IMG/VR virus record: IMGVR_UViG_3300048839_000424
Span: 1 to 64,000 of that record
DNA: 64,000 bases
From: a virus
Direction: 5' to 3' (one strand)
Positions 44,437 to 52,286 of this stretch are shown here, piece by piece. Under the pieces are notes generated by a model. It worked only from the letters and a program-made list of their open reading frames with translations. It was not told the DNA's origin and searched no databases. The translations under genes and the position numbers were made by a program. Positions within the stretch are counted from its first letter, which is position 1. Each line of letters starts with the position of its first letter.

Positions 44437-45041
44437 GAGTAGTATCAGTGATAAGGAAGCCCTTTGAAGGGTCTGCGACTCAAAACATCGTAATCAATGA
44501 ATGTGGTGGGTTGAACATTGATGCCACTCGCATTGGAGGAGAACCTTCACCGTCAGTAGATAGACGTAAATATTCTCCAAAAGAGTGCGTTGGCGCTACA
44601 GGATGGACAACGCCAGCACGTCCAGCATCGTACAATGAACAACGCGCAGGTGAGCAGAGTGGCCGATGGCCAGCGAATCTGATGTTAGTACATACGCCTT
44701 TGTGTGTCTTTGAGGGTCATGTAAAGCAGAAGGGGTACATGATTAATCGTTGGACTGACGGTGCGAAACCTTTCGGTGGGGGAGCGGGACATGACTATGC
44801 GGGACAGCAGCAAAACGATCTGAATGTAGAGTCGTGGAAATGTCATCCGACTTGTCCTGTTTCCCATATGGACTCTCAAAGTGGTGTTTCTAAATCCTCC
44901 GGTGGAAGAATAGGTAACGCTCAGGGGGTATACTCGAACCAAGGTCGCACTGGATGGGGTACAGGACATCAAGCGGGAGACCCTGGGTACGGAGATAGTG
45001 GTGGTGCATCACGGTATTTCAAGCAGGTAAGGAGCAAATAA
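44433..45041 (+). CDS. Split methyltransferase, part 2: middle/recognition-type module
   Basis: A 202-aa ORF starting MRVVSVIRKPFEGSATQN, then GGLNIDATRIGG and GRWPANLMLVHTP. These elements join the DPPY and SAM-binding parts in intact beta-class methyltransferases. The remainder is Gly/Ser-rich with CHPTCPVSHMDSQSG and GGASRYFK, the usual linker just before the SAM-binding part. The first 54 bases nearly match the ORF at 34294. It ends at 45041 and the next ORF starts at 45042. Confidence 0.65.
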   Translation: MRVVSVIRKPFEGSATQNIVINECGGLNIDATRIGGEPSPSVDRRKYSPKECVGATGWTTPARPASYNEQRAGEQSGRWPANLMLVHTPLCVFEGHVKQKGYMINRWTDGAKPFGGGAGHDYAGQQQNDLNVESWKCHPTCPVSHMDSQSGVSKSSGGRIGNAQGVYSNQGRTGWGTGHQAGDPGYGDSGGASRYFKQVRSK

Positions 45042-45938
45042 ATGTCACAAGAACCGGAAGAACTAAAATCCTATCTCCAACGCTTGATCTCCCCACCGGA
45101 ACAAGTTGGCCCTATCGTCATCGTCGAGGACGACCTCTCCCAAGTGGACTTTGCCTCCTATGCGGATTCCTCAGTCCACGGATTGATCACAAAGGGGAAC
45201 CCAGAGAAGTATTTCGACGAAATCGACCGTATTCTGCGTCCCGGTGCCCACATTCTCCTGATCTCGGAGCAAGATGACATCAACTTCGAGGGCACTTGTG
45301 CTTTGGAGGATAGGGGGTACGAAGTCCGTGACAGCATTTGCCTCTTGGACTCTCCAGCGGATGAGTTCCTGTACACGACGAAAGCCTCCAAGTCTGAAAG
45401 GAACGCAGGTGTTCCTGAATACACCAATACAGTAGAACAAGCCGTGATTAAAGACGGTCTATCTGATGACCTCTATGCCGATATTCTCTTCCACTTGGAG
45501 GAAAATGGGTTCGATTCCAGTAGCGAGGATGCCTACAAGTCTCTGAAGGGGAAGAAAATCGACCTGAAGCTCATTAGCAAGGAGTACTTGGAGCACTTCG
45601 ACATTGTAAATACGGTGACTCAAGTCGTGCAGAATAATCACCCAACGGTCAAACCGATCTCTATTATGGAATTCTTGATGCAAGACTTGCCCCAGGGGGG
45701 TATTGTTGTAGACCCTTTCATGGGGTCTGGGACAACGGGTATTGCTTGTGTCAGAACGAACCATCAATTCGTTGGAATTGAGCGCGAGGCGGAGTATATT
45801 CGTATTGCTGATGCTAGAGTTCGGCATTTCATTGCCGAGAAGCTAGATTCGGTTGTCTTTGGTATAGTTTCGGAGGCACCCGCATCGCCATCCCCCATGT
45901 CTCAAATCGAGGATGACCTGAATGAGTTATTCGGATGA
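45042..45938 (+). CDS. Split methyltransferase, part 3: SAM-binding module
   Basis: A 298-aa ORF. The C-terminal part has NHPTVKPISIMEFL, then VVDPFMGSGTTGIACVR (motif I, about residues 221-237) and FVGIEREAEYIRIADARV, the standard C-terminal SAM-binding half of a beta-class methyltransferase. The N-terminal half (residues 1-120) resembles a degenerate catalytic domain: 'ADSSVHGLITKGNP' and 'ILRPGAHILLISEQDD' sit where DPPY and LKPGG would be, but DPPY itself is missing. The catalytic motif would therefore need to come from the ORF at 42270 or another protein. It ends EDDLNELFG. Confidence 0.75.
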   Translation: MSQEPEELKSYLQRLISPPEQVGPIVIVEDDLSQVDFASYADSSVHGLITKGNPEKYFDEIDRILRPGAHILLISEQDDINFEGTCALEDRGYEVRDSICLLDSPADEFLYTTKASKSERNAGVPEYTNTVEQAVIKDGLSDDLYADILFHLEENGFDSSSEDAYKSLKGKKIDLKLISKEYLEHFDIVNTVTQVVQNNHPTVKPISIMEFLMQDLPQGGIVVDPFMGSGTTGIACVRTNHQFVGIEREAEYIRIADARVRHFIAEKLDSVVFGIVSEAPASPSPMSQIEDDLNELFG

Positions 45939-46489
45939 GAAAATCTATGAGAGAACCCACGACAGTACCAAGAGTCATTGCATTGACTGGACCCTTGGGC
46001 GTAGACAAAACTTCTGTTGCGAAGGCTTTACAGGGTCTACTGAAATCTAAGGGCAAAGAAACTGTGCTTGAGTCATTCACTGCACCTGTCCATGCGATTT
46101 TGTCCTCTTTGAACCTAGAGAATAATTGGGAGGTGAAGAAAGCAGTAATCGCTGCAATTCAAAAAAGCATGGGTTCTTGGGCATTGAATACTGCTCTGGA
46201 GAACAGGCTAACAGAAGATGGTGGGTTTAGTCTACACTTGATGCCAGGAGTCCTTCTCGACGATCTTCGCACGTATGAAGAGACGGAGTGGGTAAGGGAG
46301 TACCACGGTGCTATTGTGGAGATCACACACGAGGGTATCGAATACTCCGAAGATTGTGACCCAAATCAGTTTAACTTCGGTCAGACTTTTCAAGGTAGTG
46401 TAGATGCCACTGGGAAAACACCAAAGGAAGTAGCCTTAGAGGTGTTTGATTTGGTCAAGAGACGGGATTACTTGGTCAAGAGAATATGA
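45935..46489 (+). CDS. Deoxynucleoside monophosphate kinase-like protein
   Basis: A 184-aa P-loop protein. LTGPLGVDKTSVAKAL (about residues 17-32) is Walker A, with Asp in the place where Gly or Ser is common. VLLDDLRTYEETEWVREYHGAIVEITHEG matches the 'vDDvR...E...ir..gg..i.v' segment of phage dNMP kinases. The family phosphorylates dNMPs to supply replication. It overlaps the previous gene as ATGA and ends just before the nuclease gene. Confidence 0.6.
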   Translation: MRKSMREPTTVPRVIALTGPLGVDKTSVAKALQGLLKSKGKETVLESFTAPVHAILSSLNLENNWEVKKAVIAAIQKSMGSWALNTALENRLTEDGGFSLHLMPGVLLDDLRTYEETEWVREYHGAIVEITHEGIEYSEDCDPNQFNFGQTFQGSVDATGKTPKEVALEVFDLVKRRDYLVKRI

Positions 46490-46496
46490 GGTACCA

Positions 46497-46811
46497 ATGT
46501 ACACGTATAAAGGAAGAGTCATTAAAGTCGTAGATGGGGACACGTTGGATGTCGAGATTGACCTTGGATTTGACATCAAACACAGCATTCGAGTTCGACT
46601 GTTGAATGTCCATGCCCCGGAGATCCATTCCGTCAAGAAAGGTTCCGAGGAATATATTCGTGGTATGGAAGCCAAAGAAAAGGTTGACCAATGGGTCGCT
46701 AGCAACCCTGAAGTGAGGATCCTCACGGTCAAGGACAAAAAAGAGAAGTTCGGCAGGTACCTCGCTGAGATTTGGGACATTTCTCACACGTCTTGCCTGA
46801 ACCACCTGTAA
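46497..46811 (+). CDS. Staphylococcal-nuclease-like (SNase) domain nuclease
   Basis: A 104-aa protein. IKVVDGDTLDVEID holds the Asp pair that binds calcium, RVRLLNVHAPEIH the Arg and Glu of the active site, and KFGRYLAEIW the second Arg. The domain cleaves DNA and RNA. I chose ATG 46497 because GAGG lies 6 bases ahead and the SNase fold starts directly; the frame is open to 46446 but that part lies inside the previous gene. No signal peptide, so it probably acts in the cytoplasm, for instance in host DNA breakdown. Confidence 0.8.
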   Translation: MYTYKGRVIKVVDGDTLDVEIDLGFDIKHSIRVRLLNVHAPEIHSVKKGSEEYIRGMEAKEKVDQWVASNPEVRILTVKDKKEKFGRYLAEIWDISHTSCLNHL

Positions 46812-46835
46812 AAATCCTGGGGGTAGAAGCGTTTA
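46806..46835 (+). promoter_or_regulatory. Conserved 30-nt upstream element, copy 1 (diverged)
   Basis: The stretch starts ctgtaaaaa at the stop codon of the nuclease and ends gtagaagcgttta. It matches the copies at 47836 and 48575 at 22 of 30 positions and lies 13 bases before the next ATG. Confidence 0.5.
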
Positions 46836-46848
46836 GGGGGTAGAGCTT

Positions 46849-47841
46849 ATGAACAAGTTGACTAACATGACGAGCTTTGCTCGTAAGACCAAACACAAGA
46901 AGCCAAAATTCCAGTTGTACCAATTCGGTTTTAACGCCGGAACTGGCAAGTGGTTGGAAGGCTCTTGGGTGACGGTTTCCGAGGAAGACTGGATTAGCAA
47001 AAAGTCCGAGCATGAGGAGATGTGTCAACGTATCCTCATGGAGTTGAAAAATTACACCTACAACGGGTTTGGGGTTCCGCTCAACAGGATGACGAAAGAA
47101 CAACGTCAAGCCTGGGAGCATTTTTCAGGGGTCGTGTTTTTTGATGTCGTTTACCCCAATAAATACATAGGCGTTTGGTCAGCAGAGATGTCCGGTAATC
47201 GCTTGTCGAAGCAGTCCGAAGAGTGGGCTCGTAAGCATGATATCAAGCTACTCCAGTGGGTCAAAGAAACGCCCCAGGGTGCGCCCCTTGATAAAGTCAA
47301 GGGGTATGACATCCCTAGTGATCTTATCATAAAAGGCTCCTCCAATAGAGAACCCGTTGACATAGGCCGTCGAATGTTTGATCAAAAGGTGGAGGATGAG
47401 ATGATCCTGTTCTCAAGGATGACTGAGGTCTTAAGAGCAACCGATGCCTTGCCACCTAACTACTCATATCCTCCCGAAATCTTCGTCTCCGATCAAGTCC
47501 AGTTTTTTAGCGGTCTTGTGTTCTCACATCTTGTCTCCCAAGAAGAAAAGATTGTTCGTATCCAATGGGAAGAAAGTTGTGGCAACACACATCCATATAC
47601 GAATGTCGAAAAAGAGCAAGAGCGATACGTTTGGATGCGGAACCTCGCATACAGTAAGTCCTTCGACAAAGCTACCTTTGATGACCGTTTGGCAGAGGCT
47701 CGAAAAGAGCATAACCAGACCGCTAGAGAGGTTCTAGATTCTAGCAACGGATGTAGACTAGCTTTTGTTATCCCCAAATTCTATGAGGATGGGGCGTTTG
47801 ATCCAGTTGGGGAGAAGGACTACCCTTGGGGGGAACTGTAA
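46849..47841 (+). CDS. Hypothetical protein
   Basis: A 330-aa protein that I cannot assign. It starts with a basic segment (FARKTKHKKPKF) and contains aromatic-rich beta stretches (FFDVVYPNKYIGVWSAEM), then a helical, charged C-terminal half with KEQERYVWMRNLAYSKSF. No catalytic motif was seen. It follows a conserved upstream element and may form its own translation unit. Confidence 0.5.
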   Translation: MNKLTNMTSFARKTKHKKPKFQLYQFGFNAGTGKWLEGSWVTVSEEDWISKKSEHEEMCQRILMELKNYTYNGFGVPLNRMTKEQRQAWEHFSGVVFFDVVYPNKYIGVWSAEMSGNRLSKQSEEWARKHDIKLLQWVKETPQGAPLDKVKGYDIPSDLIIKGSSNREPVDIGRRMFDQKVEDEMILFSRMTEVLRATDALPPNYSYPPEIFVSDQVQFFSGLVFSHLVSQEEKIVRIQWEESCGNTHPYTNVEKEQERYVWMRNLAYSKSFDKATFDDRLAEARKEHNQTAREVLDSSNGCRLAFVIPKFYEDGAFDPVGEKDYPWGEL

Positions 47842-47865
47842 AAACTCGTAGGTTAGAGGCGTATA
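47836..47865 (+). promoter_or_regulatory. Conserved 30-nt upstream element, copy 2
   Basis: ctgtaaaaactcgt, one variable base (a), then ggttagaggcgtata. It covers the stop of the previous gene and ends 9 bases before ATG 47875. It is 29/30 identical to the copy at 48575. AGAGG may act as an RBS; the TATA could be a -10, but a start site at the usual distance would fall at the start codon. Confidence 0.7.
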
Positions 47866-47874
47866 AGGAGTGTC

Positions 47875-48153
47875 ATGGATACCGAAGCCCTACTCTCCAA
47901 CGTCGAAGCGAAGCGCAAAGCACGCGCATCCGGCCTTCGAGTCGCCATCGTGAGCATGAACCCCCTTGACAAGACGTATCAAGGCAGGGTTCTTTCCTCC
48001 ACGGGTGCGACATGGTATGAGGTTCGGTTGAATCTCTCTGGTCGTCGTTGTCGTTGTTCTTGTGAGGACTTCCAACGGAATCTCCGACCTTGTAAGCATC
48101 TCGCGGCCTTCGCCAAGGTGCTCAGGGACACCCAGACCGGGGTTGTGGCCTGA
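47875..48153 (+). CDS. SWIM zinc-finger protein
   Basis: A 92-aa protein. The segment RRCRCSCEDFQRNLRPCKHLAAF gives C-x-C, then C-x-H, the SWIM zinc-finger pattern, which binds DNA or proteins. Its N-terminal half is basic and helical. It is a single small domain with no enzyme attached. Position before the ligase suggests DNA metabolism; this is inference. A second SWIM-like protein lies at 58464. Confidence 0.7.
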   Translation: MDTEALLSNVEAKRKARASGLRVAIVSMNPLDKTYQGRVLSSTGATWYEVRLNLSGRRCRCSCEDFQRNLRPCKHLAAFAKVLRDTQTGVVA

Positions 48154-48155
48154 CC

Positions 48156-48566
48156 ATGTTCGATACTCTGTTAGAACTAGGTAAGCAGGTTAGCGAGGCT
48201 CCTGGATTCACCTACCAGAAGGGCATGGTCGTAGTCTACCCCGATTCGGGGTCTGTGGACATGATCGTAGGTGAGGATGAAACCTATTGGCATACCGTCC
48301 CAATGGAGCACGGATTAGTGACTTGGCTCAGAATCAACAAGTCAAAAATGTCATTTATTCCCAAGCTGGATGCTCCTTTGACACGGGCGATCCTCTTGGC
48401 TCAGATTCATGAGCGGTCAAGTAAAACTCGCTCCGTCCACATTGAGCCTTCTCACGAGGGGTTCGTTTGCCATATCCAGAAGGAAGGCGGAGTCGTGGTC
48501 ACCTACTACTCGGACAGCGAAGAAGGTGCCCTAGCCAAAGCCTACTGTGAGTACCCTCACGAATGA
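48156..48566 (+). CDS. Hypothetical protein
   Basis: A 136-aa acidic protein, mostly alternating beta and helix (YQKGMVVVYPDSGSVDMIVG, then FVCHIQKEGGVVVTYYSD). I cannot name the family. It follows the SWIM protein by 2 bases. Confidence 0.45.
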   Translation: MFDTLLELGKQVSEAPGFTYQKGMVVVYPDSGSVDMIVGEDETYWHTVPMEHGLVTWLRINKSKMSFIPKLDAPLTRAILLAQIHERSSKTRSVHIEPSHEGFVCHIQKEGGVVVTYYSDSEEGALAKAYCEYPHE

Positions 48567-48574
48567 GAATCTAG

Positions 48575-48604
48575 CTGTAAAAACTCGTGGGTTAGAGGCG
48601 TATA
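48575..48604 (+). promoter_or_regulatory. Conserved 30-nt upstream element, copy 3
   Basis: Same as the copy at 47836 except that the variable base is g. Here it lies in the gap after the stop, 6 bases before the ligase ATG at 48611, so the match is not explained by coding sequence. Confidence 0.7.
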
Positions 48605-48610
48605 GCAGTT

Positions 48611-50509
48611 ATGCAGACACCGGACCAGATCGTGGACTTGCTGATGGCGGCTAAGGACGCCTATTATAACGGCGATCCTATCATGACCGATGCGGATTTC
48701 GATGCCTTGGAGGATCGTCTCCGAGACCTGAATCCCAAGCATCCGTATTTCCGTATGGTCGGCGCAGCGGCGCCAACGGATACGAAATGGAAGAAAATGC
48801 TCCATAGCATTCCGATGGGATCTTTGGACAAGGCACAGGACCATGCGGAAGTCGTTTCTTGGTATCAGCCGGACAAGGGAAACCTTGTTGTTACTGAGAA
48901 GCTAGACGGAATTTCCATCTCCCTCGAATACGAGGATGGGGTTTTTGTTCGTGCGATCACCCGAGGTGATGGTATCGAAGGTGAGGATATCACCCGTAAC
49001 GTGATGCTCATGGATTTCCCGAAGAAGGCTTCGAACCTGACGGGACATGTCCGTGGAGAGATTATTCTCACCAAGGCGAACCATGTTCACCTTCCAGAGT
49101 ACAAGAATCTCCGCAATGCCGCAAGTGGCATCGCCAAGCGTGAAAAAGACGCAGAGGCGTGCAAGTACCTTTCGGTCATGGCGTACCAAGTGATCTCCAA
49201 GGAACTAGTTTTCCCTCGTAAGGAGACGGAGATCCTGGTTCTCCAGAAGCTCGGATTCACAACCCCCAACTACACCCTTGCAACCTCCTTGGAGGAAGTC
49301 GAAAATACCTACGAGGTATATGTCCACTCGATTCGTGAGGGGCTGAACTACGATATTGATGGACTGGTTGTCGAGTATGACGATTTGTCGGTGATGGAGG
49401 AACTTGGGGTAAGCTCATCGGGCCGTCCACGAGGGGCCATCGCGTACAAGTTCCCACATGAGGAAAAAACCGCGACCTTGGAAATGATCGTGTGGCCTAC
49501 TGGTCCTACGGGTCGAGTGACCCCCGTGGCGAAGTTCTCTCCGGTGGATCTGATGGGTGCGACGGTGGCCAAGGCTTCTTTGCACAATGTTGGAAATATT
49601 CAGCGGATCACGAATAAGCAGGGGTTCCGTATTGGAGACAAGATCACGGTTTCTCGTCGAAATGACGTGATCCCTTATGTAGAGCGGCTTGTTTCTGCCG
49701 GTAAGGGCGAGAAGCTAGAGACTCCGACCGTGTGTCTCTCGTGTGTTCATCCGTTGACGCGGGTTGGTGAGTATCTGGTCTGCCAGCAAAAGAACAACTG
49801 TCCAGCACAGATTCTTGGTAAGCTGACCAATTGGGTCAAAAAGACCAATACGATGGATGTCGGTCCCGCGATTTTGGAAGCGGCGGTCAACGCAAGTCTT
49901 GTGTCATCTATCTCGGACTTGTACGGTCTGGCGGAGTCAATGTGGCGTAAGCTCAAGCTCGAAGGTCGGGTCATGGGAGACCTTGGGGCCATCGTGTATA
50001 ATTCAATCATGGGCAACACGGTTCTACCACCGGAGATTATTCTCGGCAGCCTGAATATTGACCTTTGCGGTCGAACCACCTGCAAGACCATCCTGGATAG
50101 TATCTCCTACAAGCCGGGCTCGGTGGCGGATTTGACTCTAATCCCCACCAAGGTCTCATTCGACCAGTTGTCCAAGATCCCTGGCATCGGACCACAGAGG
50201 GCTAAGGCGTTTCTCGATGGTATCACAGAAAACCACGATGAGATCCTCGAACTTGCTCACTTTTTGAGTTTCCCCAAGCGTATCACTAGCGGCAAGGTTC
50301 TCGGTAAGACCTTTTGCTTCACTGGATTCCGAGATCCCGCACTGGAAGCTCGAATCCAGAAGGAAGGCGGAGAAATGAAGTCTTCTGTCGTCAAGGGACT
50401 GGACTACCTCGTGGTAAAGGACAAGAGCACGTCGTCAACGAAGGCTCAAAAGGCGCAGTCCCAGGGTACGATGATCGTGAACCGTCAAGAGCTAGAGGCC
50501 ATGCTATGA
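48611..50509 (+). CDS. ligA: NAD-dependent DNA ligase
   Basis: A 632-aa full-length LigA. Domain Ia (YYNGDPIMTDADFDALEDRL), the adenylation motif EKLDGISI with the nucleophilic Lys at about residue 97, RGEIILTKANH, the NAA.G segment (NLRNAASGIAKR), the OB part (GPTGRVTPVAKFSPV, then SLHNVGNI), a four-Cys zinc finger (CLSCVHPL...CQQKNNCPAQ), helix-hairpin-helix (LSKIPGIGPQRAKAF) and a C-terminal BRCT (GKTFCFTGFRDPALEARIQK) are all present. It joins nicks using NAD+ during replication. Most phages carry an ATP-dependent ligase; a complete bacterial-type enzyme is less usual. It is preceded by the conserved upstream element. Confidence 0.95.
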   Translation: MQTPDQIVDLLMAAKDAYYNGDPIMTDADFDALEDRLRDLNPKHPYFRMVGAAAPTDTKWKKMLHSIPMGSLDKAQDHAEVVSWYQPDKGNLVVTEKLDGISISLEYEDGVFVRAITRGDGIEGEDITRNVMLMDFPKKASNLTGHVRGEIILTKANHVHLPEYKNLRNAASGIAKREKDAEACKYLSVMAYQVISKELVFPRKETEILVLQKLGFTTPNYTLATSLEEVENTYEVYVHSIREGLNYDIDGLVVEYDDLSVMEELGVSSSGRPRGAIAYKFPHEEKTATLEMIVWPTGPTGRVTPVAKFSPVDLMGATVAKASLHNVGNIQRITNKQGFRIGDKITVSRRNDVIPYVERLVSAGKGEKLETPTVCLSCVHPLTRVGEYLVCQQKNNCPAQILGKLTNWVKKTNTMDVGPAILEAAVNASLVSSISDLYGLAESMWRKLKLEGRVMGDLGAIVYNSIMGNTVLPPEIILGSLNIDLCGRTTCKTILDSISYKPGSVADLTLIPTKVSFDQLSKIPGIGPQRAKAFLDGITENHDEILELAHFLSFPKRITSGKVLGKTFCFTGFRDPALEARIQKEGGEMKSSVVKGLDYLVVKDKSTSSTKAQKAQSQGTMIVNRQELEAML

Positions 50510-50751
50510 TTGTTTTCAAGACAGAGACGGGTAGCGTCTATCAATGGGACAAGGAGCAAGGGAGAATCCGTAGGCTCTCTGGGGATACACCTCCAACGAG
50601 CCGTGTAGGAGATGGATGGAAAACAGCGATCCATGTTCACCTGGAAGTAGGTCGGTCAGCGGTTATCGTCTGGGCGATCACGGACGAAGGGATCTCGCAA
50701 ACGACGGTCACCTCCTTTGTAGTGGAGATTAATCATGCCGAGCTTAATTAG
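50506..50751 (+). CDS. Small hypothetical protein
   Basis: An 81-aa protein starting at ATG 50506 in an ATGA overlap with the ligase; the longer frame to 50314 runs inside the ligase and is rejected. MIVFKTETGSVYQWDKE and then beta strands (AVIVWAITDEG) suggest a small beta domain. The family is unknown. Confidence 0.45.
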   Translation: MIVFKTETGSVYQWDKEQGRIRRLSGDTPPTSRVGDGWKTAIHVHLEVGRSAVIVWAITDEGISQTTVTSFVVEINHAELN

Positions 50752-50992
50752 TCAACTCAATGACTTGTCGGTGTCAGTTAGCTCACTTCGCTACGTGCGA
50801 ATTCTGCTTGCTAGTCAACAGATCGTAGGCTATACTTTGATCACCGACGATGATTTTCAAGCGTTGGACGAGAACAGCACCTATCAGGTGCCCTCAACCC
50901 GATGCTTGGAATTTGATGATCTAGAGAAGGTCATCAATTTCTGTGTGCAACAAAAACTCACGCTCGATGGAGCGGTGGAAATTTACCTCTAA
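50735..50992 (+). CDS. Small hypothetical protein
   Basis: An 85-aa acidic protein (MPSLISQLNDLSVSVSSLRY) with an alpha/beta pattern. It overlaps the previous gene by 17 bases. Not recognised. Confidence 0.4.
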   Translation: MPSLISQLNDLSVSVSSLRYVRILLASQQIVGYTLITDDDFQALDENSTYQVPSTRCLEFDDLEKVINFCVQQKLTLDGAVEIYL

Positions 50993-51006
50993 CCAAACAG
51001 ACAAAA

Positions 51007-51222
51007 ATGGAACTAATCAGCAAGGAACAGGCAAAGCTCATTCGTACTCTAGGCGCACCGGATGATGGGGATGTATACCCTCTCGGACCCGGCAAGAACG
51101 CGGAGTTCGATGCCTCCAAGAAGGGGTTCACTATCCGAATCAACGGCAAGATCGTTGGAACAGTCCCCCTTCGAGCGGTGATGTCAGGAAGCAAGGATGA
51201 TGGCTCCCGAGAAAACAGTTGA
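51007..51222 (+). CDS. Small hypothetical protein
   Basis: A 71-aa protein with MELISKEQAKLIRTLGAP, then FTIRINGKIVGTVPLRA. Not recognised. The 3' end overlaps the frameshifted gene that begins at 51197. Confidence 0.4.
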   Translation: MELISKEQAKLIRTLGAPDDGDVYPLGPGKNAEFDASKKGFTIRINGKIVGTVPLRAVMSGSKDDGSRENS

Positions 51223-51409
51223 TTGGGAGACGCTTTTGAAGCAAATGGAGACCCTTCATAGGGGGGTCTCCTTTCTTCTGTTGCCTACACGAACGTCACC
51301 GAAGTGTTCTCTCGTACAGAGGGCGCTCGAAAACCAGAGGTCTGTCTTCTTCCCAACTTTGAGGATGATGGGGAAGAAGCCGTATTGTCATGGTCCTATC
51401 AGGGTATAA
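51197..51409 (+). pseudogene. 5' part of a gene apparently frameshifted at a G6 run
   Basis: ATG 51197 (or 51200) opens MAPEKTVDWETLLKQMETLH. This frame runs to 51409, but after the GGGGGG at 51261-51266 its sequence loses protein-like character, while the -1 frame gives GLLSSVAYTNVTEVFSRTEG, continuing the 51304 ORF. A -1 shift at the G run would produce one protein of about 120 residues. The cause may be programmed slippage, a true mutation or a sequencing error. Confidence 0.5.
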
Positions 51410-51558
51410 GGTCCAAGACCGTTTCCCTGGAGTTCACAACCGACCGAATCTCATGGTTCGTGATGGATGGTGAAAAATGCCTCGGGGGAAATGGAACAAA
51501 GATCCCGGATTGGGTGTATGATACCATCCAGAGAGTATTCCCAGAGGAGTCGCCATGA
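51304..51558 (+). CDS. Hypothetical protein, 3' part of the frameshifted gene
   Basis: The frame from GTG 51304 gives 84 residues (FSRTEGARKPEVCLLPNFE, then SLEFTTDRISWFVMDGEKC). No RBS precedes the GTG and the same frame reads sensibly back to the G6 run at 51261, so the real N-terminus probably lies in the ORF starting at 51197. ATGA overlap with the next gene. Confidence 0.45.
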   Translation: MFSRTEGARKPEVCLLPNFEDDGEEAVLSWSYQGIRSKTVSLEFTTDRISWFVMDGEKCLGGNGTKIPDWVYDTIQRVFPEESP

Positions 51559-51893
51559 ACTCAGATAAGACCAAGTGGGTGTTAGTGAATAACGACGCGC
51601 AGACTACATATACCTTGGGTAATGAGAATTGGCCAAGTTTGAATGGGAAGTCCCCGGAGGAGATTGCTTCAGAAGATCTCCTAGAGAAACTAATGGACGA
51701 CGTGTTTCAGTGGACTGAAGATTATATGCACCACGAGGAATTGGTAATTTTGAGCCTGATCTGGGAAAAGCTCAAATCTCTAGTGACAGAAAATCCTGTG
51801 CTAATCCTCTCTGAATCAGAGGTTGAGGAGCACTGCAAAGGGTATACAAGCATCGGAGAGCTAACCTTAGATAGTCTATGGTATGGAGAATAA
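51555..51893 (+). CDS. Hypothetical acidic protein
   Basis: A 112-aa, strongly acidic, helical protein (EEIASEDLLEKLMDDVFQW). Very acidic small phage proteins sometimes mimic DNA or regulate host proteins, but nothing here proves that. Not recognised. Confidence 0.4.
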   Translation: MNSDKTKWVLVNNDAQTTYTLGNENWPSLNGKSPEEIASEDLLEKLMDDVFQWTEDYMHHEELVILSLIWEKLKSLVTENPVLILSESEVEEHCKGYTSIGELTLDSLWYGE

Positions 51894-51896
51894 ACC

Positions 51897-52286
51897 ATGA
51901 CTGACGACGAGTTTCAAGCTAAAAAAGAGGAGGCTATACGTAGAGGGTATCGCATTGGATACTCTTGCGTAGTCCCCGGTTTGTCTCAAGGTTGGTTGGG
52001 TAGTAACCCATGTACCGGGTCGTATGACACCGATGAGGAGGTTTGGGTTGCCATTGTCAAAAGCATGGAATCCGATGATGCTCGCTGGGCACGGAGGTCA
52101 TCCCGGCTCTCCATAGAGCGAGCACATCCTTATGACAAAAACCCCTCCCACCTGTACATATACGTGCGGTATGACGGTACTGTGAAGGGGTCGTATCGTC
52201 GAGATCTTGCTGAACTACTGGCAGCGGATGATCACGTAGACCCTAGCAAAATAATCGAGGTCAACTATGCCAAAAAAGAAGACTGA
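51897..52286 (+). CDS. Hypothetical protein
   Basis: A 129-aa protein starting MTDDEFQAKKEEAIRRGYRI. The middle has YSCVVPGLSQGWLGSNPCTG with two cysteines. No family recognised. It overlaps the next gene by 20 bases. Confidence 0.4.
   Translation: MTDDEFQAKKEEAIRRGYRIGYSCVVPGLSQGWLGSNPCTGSYDTDEEVWVAIVKSMESDDARWARRSSRLSIERAHPYDKNPSHLYIYVRYDGTVKGSYRRDLAELLAADDHVDPSKIIEVNYAKKED

Noticed and set aside
46451-46483. 12-bp direct repeat ttggtcaagaga
   Set aside because: Short repeat within a coding sequence (VKR repeated in the kinase C-terminus); no sign of mobile DNA or an attachment site.
50314-50505. Upstream extension of the small gene after the ligase
   Set aside because: This part is inside the BRCT coding region; ATG 50506 overlaps the ligase stop as elsewhere in the genome.
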